From Comamonas sp. lk (GTDB lineage: Bacteria; Pseudomonadota; Gammaproteobacteria; Burkholderiales; Burkholderiaceae_C), in assembly GCA_945875225.1 (NCBI GenBank), contig CAMCJY010000174.1, positions 1 to 5,007 on the forward strand: a stretch of DNA of 5,007 nt, read 5' to 3'. Position 1 is the stretch's first letter; each line of letters opens with the position of its first letter. The notes beneath the pieces are model-generated. The model searched no databases. It was given only the letters and a program-made list of their open reading frames with translations, and was not told where the DNA came from. A program made the position numbers and the translations under genes. Below, piece after piece: positions 1 to 4,632 of the stretch.

Positions 1-618
1 CGAATACAACTCAACAATGAGTGATTCGTTGATGTCGGCGCCGAACATATCGCGGTCCGGAACGCTCTTGAAAACGCCCTCGGCCTTCTCGGCATTGACA
101 TCCACCCAAGAAGGAAGACCCACCTGTTGGGCGAGCTGCAGTGCTTCGACCACACGATTTTGCTTCTTCGATTTTTCACGCACCGCGAGCGCATCGCCGG
201 CCTTCACCATATAGGAAGGAATGTTGACCGATTGGCCATTGACCGTAACCGCCTTGTGCGAAACCAACTGGCGCGCTTCGGCACGGGTGGAACCAAATCC
301 CATGCGGTAGACCACATTGTCCAAGCGCGATTCGAGCAAGGACAACAGGTTGGCACCGGTATTGCCTTTGCGGCGATCAGCCTCTTCAAAGTAGCGGCGG
401 AACTGACGCTCCAGCACACCGTACATGCGTTTGACTTTTTGCTTCTCACGAAGCTGCAAACCGTAATCCGAAGTACGCGCACCTGATGTGCGGCCATGCT
501 GACCCGGTTTGGAATCGAATTTAGCCTTGTCACCAATCGCGCGGCGCGCGCTCTTGAGAAACAAGTCTGTGCCTTCACGGCGTGAGAGTTTGGCCTTGGG
601 GCCTAGATAGCGTGCCAC
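1..618 (-). CDS. rpsD: 30S ribosomal protein S4, missing its extreme C-terminus at the window edge
   Basis: S4 is a primary 16S rRNA-binding protein that nucleates assembly of the 30S body; in E. coli it also represses translation of the alpha operon. The frame reads 206 codons without a stop, starting MARYLGPKAKLSRREGTDLF and ending ELYS at the window edge. The family usually ends in ELYSR or ELYSK, so probably one codon and the stop are cut off. The N-terminal domain has no cysteines (zinc-free form) and carries the KPGQHG loop near residues 42-47. The S4 RNA-binding domain starts near residue 97 (SRLDNVVYRMGFGSTRAEAR) and runs to about 160. The start is GTG at 618-616: a good AAGGAAG site lies 5 nt upstream, and the nearby upstream ATG (640-638) is out of frame. 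It follows rpsK after 83 nt containing two hairpins. Identity is certain; the exact C-terminal residue is inferred. Confidence 0.97.
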   Translation of the reverse strand, partial: MARYLGPKAKLSRREGTDLFLKSARRAIGDKAKFDSKPGQHGRTSGARTSDYGLQLREKQKVKRMYGVLERQFRRYFEEADRRKGNTGANLLSLLESRLDNVVYRMGFGSTRAEARQLVSHKAVTVNGQSVNIPSYMVKAGDALAVREKSKKQNRVVEALQLAQQVGLPSWVDVNAEKAEGVFKSVPDRDMFGADINESLIVELYS

Positions 619-623
619 TTGAA

Positions 624-630
624 CTTCCTT
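624..630 (-). promoter_or_regulatory. Shine-Dalgarno site of rpsD (supports a GTG start)
   Basis: The minus strand reads AAGGAAG, then the 5-nt spacer TTCAA, then GTG. This strong match fixes the GTG at 618 as the rpsD start, because no ATG in the same frame lies close by. Confidence 0.85.
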
Positions 631-643
631 TTTTTGTCATCTG

Positions 644-659
644 CCGCAATTGCTTGCGG
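644..659 (-). promoter_or_regulatory. Hairpin with GCAA tetraloop just upstream of the rpsD ribosome-binding site
   Basis: On the mRNA strand CCGCAA pairs perfectly with TTGCGG around a GCAA loop, a GNRA tetraloop. It ends 13 nt before the AAGGAAG site of rpsD. An A-rich stretch rather than a U-tract follows, so it is not an intrinsic terminator. A role in rpsD translation is inference; the fold is directly readable. Confidence 0.6.
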
Positions 660-661
660 GA

Positions 662-683
662 GCTGTCAGCCGGAGCTGGCAGC
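662..683 (-). promoter_or_regulatory. Hairpin with UCCG tetraloop in the rpsK-rpsD gap
   Basis: On the mRNA strand GCTGCCAGC and GCTGACAGC form a 9-position stem with one internal C/A mismatch around a TCCG loop. The closing C-G pair gives a cUNCGg-type loop, a known very stable RNA tetraloop class. It lies 2 nt upstream of the GCAA hairpin and 18 nt after the rpsK stop. No U-run follows, so termination is unlikely. Confidence 0.6.
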
Positions 684-701
684 GGTGGGCTTTGTTGAAA
701 A

Positions 702-1106
702 TTAGATACGACGGCGTTTCTGGGGACGGCAACCGTTGTGCGGTACCGGCGTCACATCCGCGATCATGTTGATGCGAATGCCCAGCGCTGCCAAAGCGCG
801 CACCGACGACTCGCGACCGGGGCCAGGGCCCTTGATCTCGACATCGAGGTTCTTGATACCCTGCTCCAAAGCGGCGCGTCCGGCCACTTCGGAAGCCACC
901 TGGGCAGCAAAAGGTGTCGATTTACGCGAACCCTTGAAGCCCTGGCCACCGGACGAAGCCCAGGACAAGGCATTACCTTGGCGGTCTGTGATGGTAATGA
1001 TGGTGTTGTTAAACGAGGCGTGCACGTGTGCGATGCCATCGGCCACGTTCTTACGAACCTTTTTGCGCACGCGTTGTGCCGCGCTATTGGTGGGAGCTTT
1101 TGCCAT
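702..1106 (-). CDS. rpsK: 30S ribosomal protein S11
   Basis: S11 sits on the 30S platform near the mRNA exit, binding 16S rRNA together with S18 and S21. The 134-residue product has family length and shows the expected order: a basic N-terminus (QRVRKKVRKNV, residues 11-21), the conserved SFNNTIITITD segment at 31-41, the SSGGQGFKGSRKSTPFAAQ stretch at 51-69, the GPGPGRES loop at 93-100, and the C-terminal PHNGCRPQKRRRI tail. The Asn124-Gly125 pair corresponds to the asparagine that becomes isoaspartate in E. coli S11; whether that happens here is inference. The ATG start at 1106 gives the usual MAK N-terminus and is preceded by a weak purine-rich stretch (AAGAGA). rpsM ends 19 nt upstream, suggesting a shared transcript. 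Confidence 0.98.
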   Translation of the reverse strand: MAKAPTNSAAQRVRKKVRKNVADGIAHVHASFNNTIITITDRQGNALSWASSGGQGFKGSRKSTPFAAQVASEVAGRAALEQGIKNLDVEIKGPGPGRESSVRALAALGIRINMIADVTPVPHNGCRPQKRRRI

Positions 1107-1125
1107 AGTGATCTCTTAGTGCGTC

Positions 1126-1491
1126 TTATTTTTTCAGGGATGCAGCAGCTTTACGCGGACCTTTGCGGGTACGGGCGTTAGTGCGTGTGCGCTGTCCGCG
1201 CATCGGCAAACCACGGCGATGGCGGAAGCCGCGGTAGCAGCCGATGTCCATCAAACGCTTGATGTTCATCGTGGTCTCGCGCCGCAAATCACCTTCGATG
1301 GTGAACTGGCCAATCGCATCGCGAATTTTTTCCAGATCACCGTCGGTGAGGTCTTTGATTTTCTTGGAATATGCAATGCCGCAGGCTTCGCAAATTTTGC
1401 GAGCGCGCGGACGTCCAATGCCGAAAATGGAGGTCAGTCCGATTTCCGCATGTTTGTGCGGCGGAATATTGATACCAGCGATACGTGCCAT
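1126..1491 (-). CDS. rpsM: 30S ribosomal protein S13
   Basis: S13 lies in the head of the 30S subunit, contacts the 50S through intersubunit bridges and reaches the P-site tRNA with its basic tail. The 121-residue product begins MARIAGINIPPHKHAEIGLT, followed by the helix-turn-helix-like segment SIFGIGRPRA at 21-30 and the conserved GCYRGFRHRRGLPMRGQRT region at 84-102. It ends in an Arg/Lys-rich tail (RTNARTRKGPRK and beyond). Length and motifs are typical. The ATG at 1491 has an AGAGGA site 5 nt upstream. In E. coli rpsM is the first gene of the alpha operon with its own promoter and S4-regulated leader; here it follows rpmJ after only 24 nt, so it is most likely read through from the spc genes. 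Confidence 0.98.
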   Translation of the reverse strand: MARIAGINIPPHKHAEIGLTSIFGIGRPRARKICEACGIAYSKKIKDLTDGDLEKIRDAIGQFTIEGDLRRETTMNIKRLMDIGCYRGFRHRRGLPMRGQRTRTNARTRKGPRKAAASLKK

Positions 1492-1496
1492 ATTTT

Positions 1497-1502
1497 TCCT
1501 CT
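1497..1502 (-). promoter_or_regulatory. Shine-Dalgarno site of rpsM
   Basis: The minus strand reads AGAGGA, then AAAAT, then ATG. The site sits inside the 24-nt rpmJ-rpsM gap and overlaps one arm of a CTAGA/TCTAG inverted repeat (1501-1512). Confidence 0.75.
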
Positions 1503-1515
1503 AGAACTCTAGCTA

Positions 1516-1629
1516 TCAACCCTGGCGCTGCTTGTGACGCGGATCTGTACAGATCACACGCACCACGCCCTTGCGACGGATAATCTTGCAATTGCGGCAA
1601 ATTTTCTTGACCGAGGCCGAGACTTTCAT
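1516..1629 (-). CDS. rpmJ: 50S ribosomal protein L36 (zinc-ribbon type)
   Basis: L36 is the smallest protein of the large subunit and stabilises 23S rRNA near the base of the L7/L12 stalk. The frame encodes 37 residues, starting MKVSASVKKICRNCKIIRRK and ending RHKQRQG before a TGA stop. Cys11, Cys14, Cys27 and His32 form the C-x2-C-x12-C-x4-H zinc site of the zinc-binding paralog, as opposed to the zinc-free form made during zinc starvation in many bacteria. The start has a strong AGGAGA site 6 nt upstream. It lies between secY and rpsM, the classical position. Identity is certain despite the short length. Confidence 0.97.
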   Translation of the reverse strand: MKVSASVKKICRNCKIIRRKGVVRVICTDPRHKQRQG

Positions 1630-1635
1630 TTCTAT

Positions 1636-1641
1636 TCTCCT
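1636..1641 (-). promoter_or_regulatory. Shine-Dalgarno site of rpmJ
   Basis: The minus strand reads AGGAGA, a 6-nt spacer, then ATG. It is among the best ribosome-binding sites in the window and supports this start for the 37-codon gene. Confidence 0.85.
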
Positions 1642-1744
1642 AAAACTACCAAAGTGCCCTGACTTACGTCTTGGTCACTATTACCTGCCACAACCCGTAG
1701 TTAACAGCACCGCTGCCAACCCCATTTTTGATTTCAAGTCTTGT
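1642..1744 (-). other. secY-rpmJ intergenic stretch with no gene
   Basis: Together with the rpmJ ribosome-binding site this makes a 115-nt gap, the longest in the window. The longest ATG frame noticed is 14 codons and resembles nothing. I found no stem followed by a U-tract (no terminator) and no well-spaced -35/-10 pair; TTGGCA at about 1717-1712 lacks a matching -10 hexamer. Some weak pairing is possible (GTGACC with GGGCAC, with one mismatch). infA occupies this position in many betaproteobacteria, but at about 72 codons it would not fit. Confidence 0.6.
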
Positions 1745-3055
1745 TTAAGACGACTTGAAGCTCGCTTTTTTCAACAAGGAGTCATATTGCTGCGACATCA
1801 GGTAGTTTTGTACCTGGGCCATGAAATCCATGGTGACGACCACAATAATCAGCAATGACGTTCCGCCAAAGTAAAACGGCACGTTGTATTTCAAAATCAG
1901 AAATTCGGGCAGCAAACACACAAAGGTGATGTAAACCGCACCAGCCAGCGTCAATCGCAGCAAAATCTTGTCGATGTATTTTGCGGTGTGGTCCCCCGGG
2001 CGGATGCCAGGAATGAACGCGCCGCTCTTTTTTAGGTTGTCCGCAGTCTCGCGGCTGTTAAACACCAATGCGGTGTAAAAAAAACAGAAAAACACAATAG
2101 CGCTGGCATACAGCATCACATAGACCGGTTGGCCGGGGCTGAGCGTGCCGGCAATGTCTTTGAGCCAGCTCATGGACTCGCCGCTGCTGAACCAGTTGGC
2201 AATCGTGGCCGGCAACAAAATAATCGAAGAAGCAAAAATCGGAGGGATGACGCCCGCCATATTGAGCTTGAGCGGAAGATGCGACGATTGGCCGCCATAG
2301 ACTTTATTGCCCACCTGCCGGCGCGCATAGTTAACCAAGATCTTGCGTTGGCCGCGCTCGACGAAGACCACGAAATAAGTCACCAGAATCACCAGCGCGA
2401 CAATCACCAGGGCAATCAAAATACTCATGGCGCCGGTTCGCACCAACTCCAACAATCCGCCGACGGCACTGGGCAGACCCGCAGCAATGCCGCCGAAAAT
2501 CAAAATAGAAATACCGTTACCCAAGCCACGCTCGGTTATTTGTTCACCCAGCCACATCAAGAACATCGTGCCGGAGGTCAAGGTCACCACGGCCGTAACC
2601 CGAAAGCCCATGCCGGGGGAAACCACCAAACCCGCTGACGACTCCAGCGCCAACGCAATACCCATGGACTGGAACAAAGCCAGACCCAATGTGCCGTAAC
2701 GCGTGTACTGCGTAATCTTGCGGCGCCCGGCTTCGCCTTCTTTCTTCAATTGCTCAAAGGTAGGCACCACATAGCCCAGCAATTGCATGATGATGGAGGC
2801 CGAGATATAGGGCATGATGCCCAATGCAAATACGGTAAACCGGGATAGGGCACCACCGGAGAACATATTGAACAGACTCAATATGCCACCTTGCTGGCCA
2901 TTGAAGAGTTGCTGCAATTGATTCGGGTCGATACCCGGCACAGGAATGTGCGCGCCCACCCGGTACACCACCAGGGCGAGCAACAGGAACACCAAGCGGC
3001 GACTTAAGTCGCCGTACTTGCCGTTCTTAGCTGTTTGCGCAGAGTTACTTGCCAC
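1745..3055 (-). CDS. secY: Protein translocase subunit SecY
   Basis: SecY is the channel-forming inner-membrane subunit of SecYEG, through which SecA or the ribosome drives preproteins. The 436-residue product has family length with ten hydrophobic segments, roughly at 19-36, 76-93, 120-140, 153-175, 180-200, 211-233, 265-288, 311-332, 367-388 and 395-412. The plug region is near 55-72 (QGGILSLFNMFSGGALSR). The two family signatures are GIMPYISASIIMQLL at 79-93 and the WLGEQITERGLGNGISILI segment at 168-186. The cytosolic loop SRETADNLKKSGAFIPGIRPG (near 334-354) contains the arginine (about 352) equivalent to the one needed for SecA-driven export in E. coli. The start is GTG at 3055, preceded only by a weak GAGA; no ATG lies nearby in frame, and MASNSAQTAKNGKYGDL matches the expected N-terminus. 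rplO ends 18 nt upstream. Confidence 0.98.
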   Translation of the reverse strand: MASNSAQTAKNGKYGDLSRRLVFLLLALVVYRVGAHIPVPGIDPNQLQQLFNGQQGGILSLFNMFSGGALSRFTVFALGIMPYISASIIMQLLGYVVPTFEQLKKEGEAGRRKITQYTRYGTLGLALFQSMGIALALESSAGLVVSPGMGFRVTAVVTLTSGTMFLMWLGEQITERGLGNGISILIFGGIAAGLPSAVGGLLELVRTGAMSILIALVIVALVILVTYFVVFVERGQRKILVNYARRQVGNKVYGGQSSHLPLKLNMAGVIPPIFASSIILLPATIANWFSSGESMSWLKDIAGTLSPGQPVYVMLYASAIVFFCFFYTALVFNSRETADNLKKSGAFIPGIRPGDHTAKYIDKILLRLTLAGAVYITFVCLLPEFLILKYNVPFYFGGTSLLIIVVVTMDFMAQVQNYLMSQQYDSLLKKASFKSS

Positions 3056-3073
3056 GGGCTATTCTCAAATCCA

Positions 3074-3505
3074 TTAAGCGATGCTGCCGCCAGCCGCTTC
3101 TATAGCTGCTTTGGCACCGGCGCTTGCACCAATACCGGTCAGCTTCACGGCCTTGGTCAAAGCACCGGTGTGTATCACTTTCACCACCTTGGCAATCGGT
3201 GCAACCACACCGGCTTGCTTGAGGGTGAGCATGTCCACTTCCGGCAGTCCGAGAACTTCCAGCGTGGTCAAAGTGATCTCGGCGTTGTACTTGAGTAAAT
3301 GGGACTTAAAGCCACGCTTAGGCAAACGGCGATGCATAGGCATCTGGCCACCTTCAAAACCGACTTTGTGGTAACCACCAGCGCGCGACTTCTGACCTTT
3401 GTGACCGCGACCGGCGGTCTTACCCAGACCCGAGCCGATGCCACGACCGACGCGACGCTTGGCGTGCTTGGCGCCCGATGCAGGCTTGATACCATTGAGT
3501 TCCAT
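3074..3505 (-). CDS. rplO: 50S ribosomal protein L15
   Basis: L15 is a late-assembly 23S rRNA-binding protein with a long extended N-terminal arm reaching into the subunit. With the chosen start the product is 143 residues, beginning MELNGIKPASGAKHAKRRVG. The Gly/Arg/Lys-rich arm (GRGIGSGLGKTAGRGHKGQK, about 19-38) is followed by GGYHKVGFEGGQMPMHRRLP at 43-62 and a globular C-terminal half ending GAKAAIEAAGGSIA. Two adjacent ATGs occur at 3508 and 3505. The second is preferred because the AAGGGG site lies 6 nt from it but only 3 nt from the first, and because the family begins MELN. If the first is used the protein gains one methionine. It lies between rpmD (10 nt) and secY (18 nt), a standard spc operon order. 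Confidence 0.97.
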   Translation of the reverse strand: MELNGIKPASGAKHAKRRVGRGIGSGLGKTAGRGHKGQKSRAGGYHKVGFEGGQMPMHRRLPKRGFKSHLLKYNAEITLTTLEVLGLPEVDMLTLKQAGVVAPIAKVVKVIHTGALTKAVKLTGIGASAGAKAAIEAAGGSIA

Positions 3506-3511
3506 CATCCG

Positions 3512-3517
3512 CCCCTT
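3512..3517 (-). promoter_or_regulatory. Shine-Dalgarno site of rplO overlapping the rpmD stop
   Basis: The minus strand reads TAAGGGGCGG followed by ATGATG, so the stop codon of rpmD supplies the AA of AAGGGG. The spacing favours the second ATG. The overlap suggests translational coupling of rplO to rpmD, which is inference. Confidence 0.7.
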
Positions 3518-3698
3518 ACAGAACTTTGATCAGATAGCTGATCTTGTTGATCATTCCGCGAACGGCCGGCGTGTCTTCCAACTCGCTGGTGCTCCCCATT
3601 TTGCGCAGACCCAGACCGCGCACGGTGGCCCGGTGAGATTCTTTGCAACCAATCGGGCTACGCACCAACTGGATTTTTACGGTTTGAGGTGTAGTCAT
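3516..3698 (-). CDS. rpmD: 50S ribosomal protein L30
   Basis: L30 is a small 50S protein binding 23S rRNA, found in most but not all bacteria. The 60-residue product begins MTTPQTVKIQLVRSPIGCKE and ends NKISYLIKVL, the usual length of the bacterial form. The conserved core LVRSPIGCKESHRATVRGLG covers residues 11-30, with LRKMGSTSELEDTPAVRGMI after it. The frame stays open upstream into rpsE, but the ATG at 3698 is the clear start: it has GGAG 7 nt upstream, lies just after the rpsE stop and gives the family N-terminus. It lies 13 nt after rpsE and 10 nt before rplO. Confidence 0.97.
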   Translation of the reverse strand: MTTPQTVKIQLVRSPIGCKESHRATVRGLGLRKMGSTSELEDTPAVRGMINKISYLIKVL

Positions 3699-3705
3699 GA
3701 CAAGT

Positions 3706-3709
3706 CTCC
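3706..3709 (-). promoter_or_regulatory. Shine-Dalgarno site of rpmD
   Basis: The minus strand reads CGGAGAC, with GGAG 7 nt before ATG at 3698. It decides between this start and a longer upstream extension of the same open frame. Confidence 0.75.
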
Positions 3710-3711
3710 GA

Positions 3712-4236
3712 TCAGGCGAAGATCTCTTCGATAGATTTGCCGCGCTTAGCCGCAACCTGCGAAGGCGTGGTGGAAATTGACAATGCGTCCAGGGTGGCAC
3801 GCACCATGTTGTAGGGGTTGGTAGAACCATGGCTCTTGGCCACGATATCGGTAATGCCAACGACTTCAAACACCGCGCGCATAGGACCACCCGCGATGAT
3901 GCCGGTTCCCTTGGGAGCGGGCGCCATCATGACATTGGCTGCGCCATGGTGTCCCATGACCTGGTGGTGAATGGTGCCGTTTTTCAGGCTCACCTTGATC
4001 ATGTTGCGACGCGCTTCTTCCATCGCTTTTTGGACTGCGGCCGGCACTTCCTTGGATTTGCCTTTGCCCATGCCGATACGACCATCGCCGTCACCAACCA
4101 CGGTCAGGGCGGCAAAGCCCAGAATACGACCACCCTTGACCACTTTGGTCACGCGGTTGATCGCGATCATTTTTTCGCGCAGACCATCCTCGGGTCCTTC
4201 GACCTTGCCCTGCATTTTTGCTTGTACTTTAGCCAT
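3712..4236 (-). CDS. rpsE: 30S ribosomal protein S5
   Basis: S5 lies at the mRNA entry side of the 30S subunit and, with S4, influences decoding accuracy; one of its loops lies next to the spectinomycin site. The 174-residue product has a short basic N-terminus, the N-terminal double-stranded RNA-binding-like domain (about 21-84, with REKMIAINRVTKVVKGGRIL at its start) and a C-terminal domain (about 95-170) with GTGIIAGGPMRAVFEVVGI at 110-128 and the KSHGSTNPYNMVRATLDAL segment. The loop VVKGGR at 32-37 looks intact, so this sequence shows no sign of the known S5 spectinomycin-resistance changes. The ATG at 4236 gives MAKVQAKMQG; a modest CGGAA lies upstream. It lies 17 nt after rplR and 13 nt before rpmD. 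Confidence 0.98.
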   Translation of the reverse strand: MAKVQAKMQGKVEGPEDGLREKMIAINRVTKVVKGGRILGFAALTVVGDGDGRIGMGKGKSKEVPAAVQKAMEEARRNMIKVSLKNGTIHHQVMGHHGAANVMMAPAPKGTGIIAGGPMRAVFEVVGITDIVAKSHGSTNPYNMVRATLDALSISTTPSQVAAKRGKSIEEIFA

Positions 4237-4253
4237 GGTTGATTCCGATCTGC

Positions 4254-4619
4254 TTAAAACTGCAAGCCTGCTTCGCGCGCCGCGTCAGCCAAGGCCTTGA
4301 CCCGGCCGTGGTAGGCAAAGCCCGCACGGTCAAAGGCCACTTTTTCGATGCCGGCAGCCTTGGCTTTTTCAGCCACCAGCTTGCCAACCATTTGGGCTGC
4401 GACCACATTGCCACCCTTGCCCGAACCACCCAGCGCGCTGCGCACATCGGCCTGCAGGCTCGACACGGTGGCCACAATGCGGTCGCCGGTACCGGCAATC
4501 ACGGTTGCGTAGATATGCAAATTGGTACGGTTGACCGTCAGCCGTGCAACACCTTGGGTTGCAATACGGATGCGGGTCTGACGCGCTCTGCGAAGACGTT
4601 GTTCTTTTTTCGTCAACAT
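4254..4619 (-). CDS. rplR: 50S ribosomal protein L18
   Basis: L18 binds 5S rRNA and, with L5 and L25, joins it to the 23S rRNA in the central protuberance. The 121-residue product begins MLTKKEQRLRRARQTRIRIA, an Arg-rich N-terminal arm, followed by RLTVNRTNLHIYATVI at about 26-41. It continues with a Gly/Ser-rich GGSGKGGNV segment and ends in the conserved GFAYHGRVKALADAAREAGL region (100-119) before QF. Length and motifs are typical for the family. The ATG start at 4619 lies 11 nt after the rplF stop with AAGGA 8 nt upstream. Confidence 0.98.
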   Translation of the reverse strand: MLTKKEQRLRRARQTRIRIATQGVARLTVNRTNLHIYATVIAGTGDRIVATVSSLQADVRSALGGSGKGGNVVAAQMVGKLVAEKAKAAGIEKVAFDRAGFAYHGRVKALADAAREAGLQF

Positions 4620-4627
4620 AGTGCAGT

Positions 4628-4632
4628 TCCTT
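4628..4632 (-). promoter_or_regulatory. Shine-Dalgarno site of rplR overlapping the rplF stop
   Basis: The minus strand reads TAAGGAACTGCACT then ATG. The AAGGA core shares two bases with the rplF stop TAA and sits 8 nt from the start, an arrangement compatible with coupling of L18 synthesis to L6. Confidence 0.7.

Noticed and set aside
644..683. Rho-independent terminator between rpsK and rpsD
   Set aside because: Stable stems exist, but the downstream mRNA is A-rich (CAGATGACAAAAAAAGG), not U-rich, and rpsD belongs to the same operon.
738..1181. Plus-strand open frame of 147 codons antisense to rpsK and the end of rpsM
   Set aside because: It mirrors two certain ribosomal protein genes and resembles no family I know.
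1690..1744. Sigma-70 promoter in the secY-rpmJ gap based on TTGGCA or TTGAAA
   Set aside because: No acceptable -10 hexamer lies 16-18 nt downstream of either candidate.
2129..2638. Plus-strand open frame of 169 codons antisense to secY
   Set aside because: It lies wholly inside secY. Its product is rich in Gln, Asn, His and Arg, as expected from the complement of hydrophobic codons, and it shows no recognisable domain.
3516..3890. A 124-codon minus-strand frame that includes L30 with a long N-terminal extension
   Set aside because: The extension runs through rpsE in another frame and is not L30-like. The ATG at 3698 with its own ribosome-binding site gives the normal 60-residue protein.
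3829..4242. Plus-strand open frame of 137 codons antisense to rpsE
   Set aside because: It is a shadow of the highly conserved S5 coding sequence, with no family features of its own.
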